DNA of 64,000 nt from Treponema denticola (GCF_024181405.1 NZ_CP051302.1:1860001-1924000), one strand, 5' to 3'; shown: positions 53,976 through 62,720, counted from the stretch's first letter. The notes: a model not told the origin generated them from the letters alone. Translations and numbers: made by a program.

Positions 53976-54588
53976 AAAACCTATGGAAATAGAAAATAAA
54001 AGCATGGATATAATTGAAGAAAGCATGAAGGATGTTACTTTTACGGAAGAAGAAAAAATTATAGCCAAGAGGATGATTCACACTACGGGCGATGTCGAGT
54101 ATAGAAAGATAATCGTATTTCAAAATAACTTTATAGAATCGGCTAAAAGGGCTCTTCAAAAGGGCGTAACTATTTTTACGGATACCAAGATGGTACTGAC
54201 AGGCATCAACAAACCCGCCCTCTCAAAAACCGAAAATAAACTTTTATGCCTCATCGATGACGAGAGGGTTTTTAAGATGTCCAAGGAAAACGGAATCACA
54301 CGCTCTTCGGCAGCCGTAGACCTTGCAGTCCAAGAAGGAGCCAAAGCCTTTGTCATAGGCAATGCCCCGACGGCTCTTTTTAGGCTTTTGGAGCTCTGCG
54401 AAGAAAAAAAAGTTTCCCCCGAATTTATAATCGGCGTTCCCGTCGGCTTTGTAGGAGCTGCCGAATCGAAAGAAGCCCTGCGTTCAAGCCCCCTTCCCCA
54501 AATCTCTACCGTAGGCACCAAGGGCGGAAGCAATGTCGCCGCCTCTATCATAAATGCCCTGCTTTATATGATGGTAGAAAGGGAGTAA
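53965..54588 (+). CDS. cbiC: Precorrin-8X methylmutase CbiC/CobH
   Basis: 207 residues. The catalytic histidine is in RMIHTTGD, with VVGAAESKEAL-like GVPVGFVGAAESKEAL and STVGTKGGSNVAAS as family motifs. It moves the C11 methyl of precorrin-8x to C12, giving hydrogenobyrinate/cobyrinate, a late corrin-ring step of cobalamin synthesis. No other cobalamin gene is in the window. AAGGA lies eight bases before the ATG inside hslO, and the overlap implies joint translation with the chaperone. Confidence 0.92.
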   Translation: MYIKKPMEIENKSMDIIEESMKDVTFTEEEKIIAKRMIHTTGDVEYRKIIVFQNNFIESAKRALQKGVTIFTDTKMVLTGINKPALSKTENKLLCLIDDERVFKMSKENGITRSSAAVDLAVQEGAKAFVIGNAPTALFRLLELCEEKKVSPEFIIGVPVGFVGAAESKEALRSSPLPQISTVGTKGGSNVAASIINALLYMMVERE

Positions 54589-54664
54589 AAAAAAGTTACA
54601 AAAGGCTTGAGGATATTAAGAATCCGCCCTTCCGATATGGATTTTTACTTCGTGGAGCCCTGTA

Positions 54665-55060
54665 TTAGAACAAAATTTTTAAACCGTATTTTTTATAATT
54701 TGTAATCTGATGATCAACAGACAAAAAATGGTAATCAGACTGTATTGCTTGCCAAATCATTATTCTGTCAAATGGATCTTTATGTTCTATCGGTAATTTA
54801 TAAAAGGTAATTAATTCATCATTTTGAAAAGACCTGCATTTTAAAAAACTATTTTCTAGTTCTTTGTAGAATTCTTCAGGTTTTATCCCGTTTAAAGATA
54901 GTTTTCCCATATTAAATTTTATTGATATTTCCCATAAACTAGCCTGACTATAGAAAATTTCGTTTTCATCTGCTAATAGTTTATTATAAACTGACCGAGA
55001 TATTTTACTTGTATCAATAAATGACCATAATAAATAATGTGTATCTAGTAGGATTTTCAT
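54665..55060 (-). CDS. PIN-domain toxin of the second module
   Basis: 131 residues. Acidic PIN residues occur in LLDTHYLLWSFID, in SLWEISIKFNMG and in HKDPFDRIMIWQAI, the COG3744 branch of VapC-like nucleases that pair with Phd/YefM antitoxins. Overlaps its antitoxin gene by four bases. Confidence 0.9.
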   Translation of the reverse strand: MKILLDTHYLLWSFIDTSKISRSVYNKLLADENEIFYSQASLWEISIKFNMGKLSLNGIKPEEFYKELENSFLKCRSFQNDELITFYKLPIEHKDPFDRIMIWQAIQSDYHFLSVDHQITNYKKYGLKILF

Positions 55061-55296
55061 AAATTAATAAATTCTTCATCTGTAATTGCCCAATTCTCAC
55101 TAAATTCAACCGTTGCTTTTCCTTCCAATGTACCTAGTTTTCTCACTTTTATTCTCTTATATTCTTCAATTGGAACAATTACCGCTATTGTTTCTTTTTT
55201 TCGGCCGAATGTTATCCCGATTTCTTTACCTAATTCCACTTCTTTTAAAAGTGAAGAGAAATTTGTTCTTATTGTGGCTGCAGACAATGTTTTCAT
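55057..55296 (-). CDS. Phd/YefM-type antitoxin
   Basis: 79 residues. The N-terminus (TLSAATIRTNFSSLLKEVELGKEIGITFGRK) is the Phd DNA-binding fold, and the acidic C-terminal tail (ENWAITDEEFINL) would block the toxin. Predicted leaderless; the promoter is overlapped by a palindromic operator, so it is autoregulated. Confidence 0.87.
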   Translation of the reverse strand: MKTLSAATIRTNFSSLLKEVELGKEIGITFGRKKETIAVIVPIEEYKRIKVRKLGTLEGKATVEFSENWAITDEEFINL

Positions 55297-55302
55297 ATAA
55301 AT

Positions 55303-55341
55303 ATAGTACCATGTATGTATAACATAGTCAAGTTGTATACA
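55303..55341 (-). promoter_or_regulatory. Promoter and operator of the Phd/PIN module
   Basis: TTGACT (55331-55326), 17 bp, TACTAT (55308-55303) with TGG before it. ATG 55296 is six bases further. TGTATACA (55334-55341) is a perfect palindrome and ATGTAT/ATACAT arms flank the -35 box, as in Phd/YefM operators. Confidence 0.65.
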
Positions 55342-55427
55342 TTTTAAAAAATACTATTGCCGTGCTATATACAGTTTCATTAATTTAAAACAAGCTCTTC
55401 AGTGCGCCAATCTTTGATAGTGCGTTT

Positions 55428-57086
55428 CTACCTTACCCTTCCCTTTTCAATGTAAACAATTTTATCGGCGGCGTTCACGGTGGATTTGCGGTGGCTTACG
55501 ATTAAAACGCCTTTGTCTTTTTTTTCTTGATATATTGAATTTAAAATGAGGGCCTCGTTTAAACTGTCCAAGTTTCCGGTCGGCTCGTCGAGTAACAAAA
55601 GAGGAGCCTTGTGCAAAAAGGCTCGGGCAAGACCTAGACGCTGCTTTTCGCCGCTTGAAAGATTTCCTCCAAGCTCGGTCATCTTCGTATCATAGCCTTC
55701 GGGAAGACTCATAATAAAATCGTGGATTGCAGCTTTTTTTGCAGCTTCGATAACTTCCTCTTTTGAAGCATTCCTGTTTGCAAGAAGAATATTTTCATAA
55801 ATAGATTTTTTGAAAATATAGGTCTGCTGGGTAATATAAGAAACAGCTTCTCGTAAACTTGCCGTGTTTATCTTTTTAATATCGATGCCGTTCATCTTTA
55901 CCTCACCCGACAGTGGATCGAAAAAGCGCATGATTAGGCGGAGCAATGTACTCTTACCGCTTCCGCTTTTGCCGCAAAGACCGACTATCTCATCTTTTTT
56001 AACGGAGATACTTACATCCTTTAAAACTTCCATATCGTCATATCTAAAGTTGATGTTATCGGCATTGACTTTTTCAAAGCTTACATTTTGGCCGTCTGTA
56101 ACTTCATCAAGTTCCGGTTTCTCTTCAAGCAGGGAAAAAACTCTTTCTGCTGAAGCAAATGTTTGCTGCAAGTTTACTGCCAAACCAGAAACCGCAATTA
56201 TCGGGCCGTAGCCTGAAAGAAGCATCAGGTTGGAAATTAAAAAAGCGGCAAAGTCAATTTTTCCGTTTACCAAGAGGAAGGCAGAAATGCCCAGCATTAA
56301 AAAATTGCAAAGAGTAAGAGCCGCTTCCGTAATTGCAAAGGTTTTCCCCTCAAAGTTTTTTAAGAGCTTAAAGGTTCCGCTTATGGCCTCGCCTCTCTTT
56401 TCAATATCATCTTTTCTTTCTTTTATCTTGTCAAAAAAGATAATCTCCTTTATTCCGAGGAGGGAGTCCAAAAAGAAAGAATTAAGGGAGCTCATTTTTT
56501 TTCGGTATTCTACACCGGCCCCGTCATCCATCTTAGCGAAGAGGAGCGGAAGGAAGAAGCCGATGACTATATAGATGAGGGCAACCGTAAGGCTCAAAAC
56601 AATGTGTATTTTAGCAAAGATAATTAAGGCAAAAATAAAGTAGAGAACGGCAGAAGCTGCCGGGGCTATTGTGTGGGCATAAAAAACTTCGAGCAATTCT
56701 ATGTCGGCGGTTATAATAGACAAAAGACTGCCTGAATCCTTTTTTTGTAATTTTACAAAGGCGAGTCTTCTCATAGCCGTAAAAATTTTATCCCGTATCA
56801 GAGCCAAAAGGGTGAAGGCTATGTAGTGCCCCGAAAGCTGTTCGCCGTATCTAAAGATACCTCGGCTTACGGCACAGACGATGAGACCTATGATTACAAA
56901 ATTCAAGGAAACCGAAACATTAAAAATCTTTAAGTCTAAAAGAGAAACAATGCCGACTCCGCCCAAAACAGGGATGGCCGCTGCAATGATAAAGCCCAAA
57001 ACCCTTAAGATGACCGTTATAGTCATAACACCGCTAAGAGGTTTTACAAATACTATCAATTTTTTTATAAGTTCGCTTTTTTTCAT
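55428..57086 (-). CDS. ABC exporter half-transporter, pair C second subunit (CydC-like)
   Basis: 552 residues: membrane domain about 1-310, ATPase domain about 330-552 with Walker A GKSGSGKST, signature NLSSGEKQR (LSSGE, not LSGGQ), Walker B LLLDEPTGNLD and SHRKST. It overlaps the partner gene by four bases. The arrangement resembles CydDC, which exports reduced thiols needed for cytochrome assembly, but no cytochrome bd gene is near. Substrate undetermined. Confidence 0.87.
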   Translation of the reverse strand: MKKSELIKKLIVFVKPLSGVMTITVILRVLGFIIAAAIPVLGGVGIVSLLDLKIFNVSVSLNFVIIGLIVCAVSRGIFRYGEQLSGHYIAFTLLALIRDKIFTAMRRLAFVKLQKKDSGSLLSIITADIELLEVFYAHTIAPAASAVLYFIFALIIFAKIHIVLSLTVALIYIVIGFFLPLLFAKMDDGAGVEYRKKMSSLNSFFLDSLLGIKEIIFFDKIKERKDDIEKRGEAISGTFKLLKNFEGKTFAITEAALTLCNFLMLGISAFLLVNGKIDFAAFLISNLMLLSGYGPIIAVSGLAVNLQQTFASAERVFSLLEEKPELDEVTDGQNVSFEKVNADNINFRYDDMEVLKDVSISVKKDEIVGLCGKSGSGKSTLLRLIMRFFDPLSGEVKMNGIDIKKINTASLREAVSYITQQTYIFKKSIYENILLANRNASKEEVIEAAKKAAIHDFIMSLPEGYDTKMTELGGNLSSGEKQRLGLARAFLHKAPLLLLDEPTGNLDSLNEALILNSIYQEKKDKGVLIVSHRKSTVNAADKIVYIEKGRVR

Positions 57087-58903
57087 TTTACACCCATCCG
57101 TATTTTTTCAAGATCTTTTTGCTGCAAATACATCCTTGCATAGATGCCATTTTTTTCAATGAGGCTTGAATGAGTTCCTTCTTCTTTTATTTCGCCTTTT
57201 TCAAATACATAGATATGGTCTGCATTTTCAATGTTTGCAAGCCTGTGCGAAATAAAAATAATTATTTTGGTTTTACTTAATTCATAAAGAGTGCTTAAAA
57301 TAAGCTCTTCACTTTCTACATCGATATTGCTTACAGCCTCATCAAAAATATAAATGTCCGCATCATGGAGGAGTGCCCGTGCAAGAGCAAAACGCTGAAC
57401 CTGTCCGCCCGACAAATTCTTTCCGCCCGATTCAATATAAAAGTTCAAGCCCGAATTACCGTTTCCCGAAGAGTTTCTGTTTAAAATAAACTCGTCTAAG
57501 AGAACTTTTTTTAATACGCTCATCAATTCTTCATCGCTTGCAGAAGGCTTCGCTATTAAAAGGTTTTCTCTAACCGAAGCTCCGAATAAAAAGCTTTCGG
57601 TAGAAACAAGGTTCATATACTTAGCTCTAAATTCGTCGGGGAGTTTTTTTGCTTCTATTCCCGATAAGAGAATTTCGCCGGAATAGTTTTTTTGTAAGCC
57701 CATAAGTAAGGCAGCCGCAGTGGATTTACCCGAACCGCTTTCTCCTGCGATGCCGTAAAAACCCGGCTTTAAAAATTCAAGAGAGATATTTTTTAGAGCC
57801 TGCTTTGATTCGTTATAATTAAAGTTTAAATTTTTTACTTCGAGCGAAGGCAAATTGCCCTGTAGAGAATCAGGCTGACTGCCGGGCTGAGACCCTTTAA
57901 TTTTTTTTGCTGTTTCTTCAAGTTCGGCTTCGCTTAAAACTGAAGCCGAATCGCTTTTTACATCCATCAATTCAAAGAGGCGGTTCGCTGCGGTTATGCC
58001 GTTCATCGCTATATGAAAGAACGAGCCCAAGGCACGCAGAGGTAAAAAGAATTCGGCACATAGCAAAATAAAAAGAAGAGCGCCTTCTATCGAAAGATTT
58101 CCGGCTCTTAACTGATAAAGACTTACAATGGTACCGAGGGCAGTCCCGCCGTATGCAACGGTATCCATCACAAAGATAGAATTAAGCTGCATGGTTAAAA
58201 CCCTCATCGTTACCCGTCTAAAATTTTCCGCCTCGGCATTTAGTTCACTATGCTGAGCCTCATCGTCGGAATAGGCTTTCAATGTGATAAGGCCGCGGAG
58301 GTTATCCAAAAAGGAATCTCCGAGCCCCGTATAAACGTCAAGGTATCTTTTTAAAATACGCTTTGCTATCTTTTGAATAGCCACGATCGAAAGAGGAATT
58401 AAGGGCACACAGATAAAAAGCACAAGGGCGGCAAAAAAGTTTATCGGTGCAAGAATTATAAAAAGAGTTATCGGTGCCGCCATACTGAAAAAGAACTGAG
58501 GCAGATAAGCCCCAAAATAAGAATCAAGCTGCTCGATTCCGTCAGTACCTATTTGAGTAACCTCGGCCATGCTTATATACTGAGAATAATTAAGCTTTAA
58601 CGAAATAAATTTATCGTAGAGCATCGAGCGCAATGTTCTTTTAACCTCGGTTCCTGCCCTATACGAAAAGTAAGAACGCTTACGGACGGCAATAACTCTT
58701 ATTATCAAGGCCGCTGAAGCTGCGCATAACAACACAAAAACCGTTTTTTTATCAAGCGAAGAATTATATAAGCTGAAAATAAAGCGCACAGTTACAAAAG
58801 TTATAACCACATTGCACAATAGAGAAATCCATGAAGAAAGAGCCGAAAGCAATATCCATTTTTTACTTTTCGGCACCGACCTTGTCAGGCGTTTATGAAT
58901 CAT
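57083..58903 (-). CDS. ABC exporter half-transporter, pair C first subunit (CydD-like)
   Basis: 606 residues: membrane domain about 1-320, a charged linker (KKIKGSQPGSQPDSLQGNLP) and an ATPase domain about 350-600 with Walker A GESGSGKST, signature NLSGGQVQR, Walker B YIFDEAVSNID and SHRLAN. The linker is a low-complexity insertion not usual in the family. AGAGG before ATG 58903. Forms the heterodimer with the 552-residue half. Confidence 0.88.
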   Translation of the reverse strand: MIHKRLTRSVPKSKKWILLSALSSWISLLCNVVITFVTVRFIFSLYNSSLDKKTVFVLLCAASAALIIRVIAVRKRSYFSYRAGTEVKRTLRSMLYDKFISLKLNYSQYISMAEVTQIGTDGIEQLDSYFGAYLPQFFFSMAAPITLFIILAPINFFAALVLFICVPLIPLSIVAIQKIAKRILKRYLDVYTGLGDSFLDNLRGLITLKAYSDDEAQHSELNAEAENFRRVTMRVLTMQLNSIFVMDTVAYGGTALGTIVSLYQLRAGNLSIEGALLFILLCAEFFLPLRALGSFFHIAMNGITAANRLFELMDVKSDSASVLSEAELEETAKKIKGSQPGSQPDSLQGNLPSLEVKNLNFNYNESKQALKNISLEFLKPGFYGIAGESGSGKSTAAALLMGLQKNYSGEILLSGIEAKKLPDEFRAKYMNLVSTESFLFGASVRENLLIAKPSASDEELMSVLKKVLLDEFILNRNSSGNGNSGLNFYIESGGKNLSGGQVQRFALARALLHDADIYIFDEAVSNIDVESEELILSTLYELSKTKIIIFISHRLANIENADHIYVFEKGEIKEEGTHSSLIEKNGIYARMYLQQKDLEKIRMGVK

Positions 58904-58930
58904 AGCTAACCTCTAAGAAAATATATTCGT

Positions 58931-58959
58931 ATTTTATAGGAAAGAAATAAAAATAGCAA
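58931..58959 (-). promoter_or_regulatory. Promoter of ABC pair C
   Basis: TTGCTA (58959-58954), 17 bp, TAAAAT (58936-58931), leader about 20 bases with AGAGG. Confidence 0.55.
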
Positions 58960-59068
58960 TAGGCTAACTTTTAAGCTGTTGTAATTATAAATTACAAAAT
59001 ATTTTTTAAATTTTACTCATAAATATTATTTTTTCATATAAATATAATAGGAGGTATGAGAGGAACAA

Positions 59069-59917
59069 ATGAAAAATGATACAAATTTCAAAATAACCCT
59101 ACGAAATGATTATGCTTTTAAGCGTATTTTTGGAACTGAGGAAAATACAGACATCCTACAAGATTTGCTGGAATGTATACTCGACATTCTACCTGAAAAT
59201 ATCGCAGGATTAGAACTTTTGGATAAAGAATTTCATAAAGAAATTTTGACCGAAAAACTAGGTATCTTGGATATAAAGTTAAGACTAAAAGACGAAACAA
59301 TTATAAATATTGAAATACAGAATAGGTGGAGAGGAGATTTTCCTGAAAGAAGCGTATATTATTGGTCAAAAATGTATAACGAAAGTATAAAACAAGGTCA
59401 AGACTATACAAATCTTCCGAAATGTATTACAATAAATTTGATAGGAAAAGGCTTTAATAAAAATAAGCGTTTGCACAATAAATATTTCGTTATGGAAAAG
59501 GATACAAAAGAGCCTTTATTTTCAAAACTTGAGATTCATATTATAAATCTTGAAACAGCAAAGCTTTTAGAAGAATCAAATTATAAGGACATTAAAACAA
59601 AACGCTTATTAAGCTGGCTGAAATTTATTGAAACAGATGATAGGGAGGTAAGAAAGATGTTGGCACAAAATTCCAAAACGATGAAAAAAGCAAATGCAGC
59701 TATTGAAGTAATGGAAATGAGTCCTCGAGACAAATGGCTCTACGAATCCCGCATGAAATATCAACACGATATGGCATCAGAAAAACACGAGGGCTATACA
59801 GAAGGCGTATATCAAACAAAACTCGAAACAGCAAAGAGCTTACTTGATCTAGGCGTGGCACACGAAGTCATTATGCAAGCCACAGGCTTAAAACAAGACG
59901 AAATAAACAATCTTTAA
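59069..59917 (+). CDS. Rpn-family recombination-promoting nuclease/transposase-like
   Basis: 282 residues. PD-(D/E)xK nuclease: LRNDYAFKRIFGTEENTDIL at the start, D in GILDIKLRL and E-x-Q in INIEIQNR. The C-terminus ends in a helical tail that often carries repeats, as in the treponemal expanded families. Rpn proteins promote RecA-independent recombination. Several AGGA sites lie ahead of the ATG. No inverted repeats flank it, so it is not an intact mobile element. Confidence 0.9.
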   Translation: MKNDTNFKITLRNDYAFKRIFGTEENTDILQDLLECILDILPENIAGLELLDKEFHKEILTEKLGILDIKLRLKDETIINIEIQNRWRGDFPERSVYYWSKMYNESIKQGQDYTNLPKCITINLIGKGFNKNKRLHNKYFVMEKDTKEPLFSKLEIHIINLETAKLLEESNYKDIKTKRLLSWLKFIETDDREVRKMLAQNSKTMKKANAAIEVMEMSPRDKWLYESRMKYQHDMASEKHEGYTEGVYQTKLETAKSLLDLGVAHEVIMQATGLKQDEINNL

Positions 59918-59933
59918 TAAATACAAGTCCGTC

Positions 59934-59962
59934 TTGCAATCTTTAAAAAAAAGAAGTAAAAT
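59934..59962 (+). promoter_or_regulatory. Promoter of znuCB, near-leaderless
   Basis: TTGCAA (59934-59939), 17 bp, TAAAAT (59957-59962). ATG 59972 starts nine bases later; no Shine-Dalgarno sequence. No Zur-like palindrome was seen. Confidence 0.55.
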
Positions 59963-59971
59963 GCGATTCCT

Positions 59972-60655
59972 ATGGTAAAAATAAATTCTCTCAAGTTTAA
60001 ATATCCGAATTCAAAAAAAGAAGTTTTAAAAAATATAAATTTGGAAGTAAAACAAGGCGATTATATTTCGATTGTGGGAGAAAACGGCTGCGGAAAAAGC
60101 ACCCTCCTAAAGCTGATTTTAAAATTGCTGAAAATACAAAAAGGTGAAATTATTATCGATGCAAAAAGAATCGGCTACCTTCCGCAAAAAAAAGAAAACC
60201 TAAACGATTTCCCGATTACGCTTTTTGAACTTTTAAATTCCTATAGAAAAATATTAAAGATACGGGAAAGCGACTGTGCTCTAAAAGCCCTGGAAAGAGT
60301 GAATTTAACCGAATACAAAAACAGCCTTGTAGGAGAACTTTCCGGAGGCCAGCTTCAAAAGCTCTACATAGCCCGAGCCCTTATCGGGGATCCCGACCTT
60401 TTAATCTTAGATGAACCTTCTACCGGAATAGATGTTCAGGGGCAAAAAGAAATCTATTCTTTTGTAAAAGATTTAAACGTTAAAAAGGGGCTGACCGTCA
60501 TTTCGGTTGACCATAATTTGGATGCCGCTATTTTTAATTCCACCAAAATATTTCACATAAAAAACGGAGAAGGCCATTTGTGTAATCCCAAACAATATAC
60601 TTCGGAATTTTTTAATCCGAACTTTGTTCAATTTAAACCAAAGGGGGAAAAATAA
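59972..60655 (+). CDS. znuC: Metal ABC transporter ATP-binding protein (ZnuC-like)
   Basis: 227 residues. Walker A GENGCGKST, signature LSGGQLQK, Walker B LLILDEPSTGID and switch His in VDHNLD. Length and the following ZnuB-like permease gene place it in the zinc/manganese importer group. No periplasmic binding protein gene (ZnuA/TroA) is in the window, so it is probably shared or encoded elsewhere. Metal specificity unsure. Confidence 0.9.
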   Translation: MVKINSLKFKYPNSKKEVLKNINLEVKQGDYISIVGENGCGKSTLLKLILKLLKIQKGEIIIDAKRIGYLPQKKENLNDFPITLFELLNSYRKILKIRESDCALKALERVNLTEYKNSLVGELSGGQLQKLYIARALIGDPDLLILDEPSTGIDVQGQKEIYSFVKDLNVKKGLTVISVDHNLDAAIFNSTKIFHIKNGEGHLCNPKQYTSEFFNPNFVQFKPKGEK

Positions 60656-60656
60656 A

Positions 60657-61475
60657 ATGCTTCAATACGGTTTTATGCAAAATGCCTTTATCGTTTCTTT
60701 TTTTATAGGAATCCTTTGTCCTTCAATCGGCTTATTTTTAGTACTCAGAAGATACTCCCTCATAGGGGACACCCTTTCCCACAGCTCCCTTGCAGGCGTT
60801 ACCCTTGCCCTCGCTTCAGGAATAAACCCCATCCTCGGTGCCTTTATTTTTACGACAGCAGCAGGAGCCCTGATAGAAGCCTTGCGGAATGCTTTTAAAG
60901 AATACCAAGATTTAATCCTCTCAATAGTTTTGTCCTTGAGTGTCGGAATCGCTATTACCCTCATAAGCTCAGGAACCGTTAGAGCAAATGCCGAAACCTA
61001 TTTATTCGGAAGCGTCTTAACCGTTTCTTCTTCGGATCTGATTACCGTGATTGCTTTAAGCATCTTGTCATTGGTTACTCTCGGCCTCATGTATCACAAG
61101 ATGGTGTACATAGCCCTCGATGAAGATATTGCAAAAATAATGGGAGTTAAGGTCCGCCTTATCAACTACTTGTTTTCAGGTCTAACAGCGGCAACGATAG
61201 CCGTTTCATTAAAAATAGTAGGAATGTTGGTTTTAAGCTCGATGATAGCCCTCCCCGTCGCAACGGCTCTTCAATTAAAAATGAGCTTTAAAAAGACATT
61301 GATTTTTTCTATTTTGATAAGCGTCGCAGACATCATGCTCGGCTTGGTCTTATCCTATCACCTAAATGTCGCCCCCGGCGGCTTTACAGCCCTCGTGTCG
61401 GTCATTGTCTTAATATTGACAATAGGGATAAATTTATTTTTAAAATATGTTAAACGGAATAAGCTGTCTGCATAA
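60657..61475 (+). CDS. znuB: Metal ABC transporter permease (ZnuB-like)
   Basis: 272 residues with eight or nine membrane helices. YSLIGDTLSHSSLAGV is the conserved ZnuB/TroC-type motif, and LKIVGMLVLSSMIALPVATA is family-typical. ATG 60657 is used because AAGGGGGA precedes it; the longer frame starts inside znuC. Forms the membrane part of the importer. Confidence 0.92.
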   Translation: MLQYGFMQNAFIVSFFIGILCPSIGLFLVLRRYSLIGDTLSHSSLAGVTLALASGINPILGAFIFTTAAGALIEALRNAFKEYQDLILSIVLSLSVGIAITLISSGTVRANAETYLFGSVLTVSSSDLITVIALSILSLVTLGLMYHKMVYIALDEDIAKIMGVKVRLINYLFSGLTAATIAVSLKIVGMLVLSSMIALPVATALQLKMSFKKTLIFSILISVADIMLGLVLSYHLNVAPGGFTALVSVIVLILTIGINLFLKYVKRNKLSA

Positions 61476-61510
61476 TAAAAGTAGAAAATAAATAATAGGC
61501 AAGCAACAAG

Positions 61511-61539
61511 TTGCGGAAAAAGGCAATTTAGTATATAAT
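61511..61539 (+). promoter_or_regulatory. Promoter of the small antitoxin-like gene
   Basis: TTGCGG (61511-61516), 17 bp, TATAAT (61534-61539), then GGGGGT before ATG 61561. Confidence 0.6.
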
Positions 61540-61560
61540 TTATAGTTATGGGGGTAGATT

Positions 61561-61761
61561 ATGTCTGATGCTCTTATACAAGTTGAAAATCAAGTTCTTT
61601 CTTTTTCTTTAGCAGAACAGATTCGACTTCTTACCTTTATTGCAAATAATGTGAATAAACAAACTTCTATGTTGGCAGAAGGAGAAGCCTTAAAAAAAAT
61701 TAGAGAATCAAGTCTGGAAACCGTTTGGAAAAGTATCCAAGCACATACTTTTACAGATTGA
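61561..61761 (+). CDS. Small orphan antitoxin-like protein
   Basis: 66 residues, one helix-rich unit (VENQVLSFSLAEQIRLLTFI, ALKKIRESSLETVWKSI) of the type found in short antitoxins of treponemal toxin-antitoxin pairs. No toxin gene follows. The next frame continues after the stop with EQAIDYVLKE, so the C-terminus may be shifted or the reading may be complete as is. Confidence 0.55.
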   Translation: MSDALIQVENQVLSFSLAEQIRLLTFIANNVNKQTSMLAEGEALKKIRESSLETVWKSIQAHTFTD

Positions 61762-61820
61762 ACAAGCAATCGATTATGTGCTAAAAGAATAGATCCATAA
61801 AAACAGCTTACCAACCTTAT

Positions 61821-62702
61821 TTAAAATTTTCTATACGGGGAACGGACAGGCTTAGAAGCATCTCGGATAGTCCAGTCCTCAAGGGCTTCGCTTGAAAGAC
61901 GCGGCATAAAGCGTTTTTCTTTTACGGTCTTCATCGAAGAGCCGGCACCTACAGATTCGTTCCACCAATCGTATAAGTGGACATTTGTCTTTACACCCAA
62001 AAAGTTGTGAGTTTTTTCAAGGGAAACAAAGCCGATTGGGTCATATTCATAAAACTTTAATTTTGCTTCCGCCGTGTTCGGATGTATTTCATAAGGCAGC
62101 CATTTTTGCGGAATATAATTGTTTCCGATTATTTTTTTGTACTCACTCGGCATTCCGTAGGCGTAAAGAAGCTTAGTATGGGTATCAAGTGCACACATTA
62201 AATTATTAAGAGCATTTTCAAAAATACTGTCCTTAGCCGCATAAGCGGTAAATTTAAAAAAGATAAACCTTTGAAGAATCTTAGCTTCTGAAGGCTCATC
62301 ATAAAGAGCCAAATCAAAGGGGTAAACTCCTTCTACCTTGTAATAAACTACATCGTTTATCTTATTTGTTATGCCTAAAAATATAGAAGAACCCGGCACC
62401 TCGGGTTCACTGTATTGATAAGTTTTACCTTTTTTTCCCCAACCTTCATGCGGAGCACACGGCTCCCATTTAAAATCGGAGGTAAAAAGGATTTCAACTG
62501 CCGGTGCCGACCCCTTTGAGGGCGAAGTAATTTTTGCCATGTGGATTAGGCAATCACCCAGCCTTGCTTTTTCGTAAATGCAGTCAGGATTTTCGGGATT
62601 AGCTTTTATACTATTGTCCTCTAAGTCCCCGGCTATTAGAAAATTCACAAAACAAAAGATAAACAAAAATAAATTGAAAAACTTTAAAACGAATTTTTTC
62701 AT
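61821..62702 (-). CDS. Exported protein of unknown function
   Basis: 293 residues. Signal peptide about 1-25 (cleavage after LIA-G). The mature chain has about 265 residues without known motifs; the three cysteines near the N-terminal half (DCIYEKARLGDC, WEPCAPHE) suggest disulfides. No strong ribosome site. A terminator separates it from the upstream repeat-protein gene, so the promoter must lie within the 50-base gap or be readthrough. Confidence 0.7.
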   Translation of the reverse strand: MKKFVLKFFNLFLFIFCFVNFLIAGDLEDNSIKANPENPDCIYEKARLGDCLIHMAKITSPSKGSAPAVEILFTSDFKWEPCAPHEGWGKKGKTYQYSEPEVPGSSIFLGITNKINDVVYYKVEGVYPFDLALYDEPSEAKILQRFIFFKFTAYAAKDSIFENALNNLMCALDTHTKLLYAYGMPSEYKKIIGNNYIPQKWLPYEIHPNTAEAKLKFYEYDPIGFVSLEKTHNFLGVKTNVHLYDWWNESVGAGSSMKTVKEKRFMPRLSSEALEDWTIRDASKPVRSPYRKF

Positions 62703-62720
62703 AAGATTTCTAAACTTGAA

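Noticed and set aside
54600-54650. Possible hairpin between cbiC and the PIN toxin gene
   Set aside because: Only about five pairs (AATCC with GGATT) with a long loop; too weak to call a terminator.
59069-59917. Rpn gene as a complete mobile element
   Set aside because: No terminal inverted repeats or target-site duplication were seen around it.
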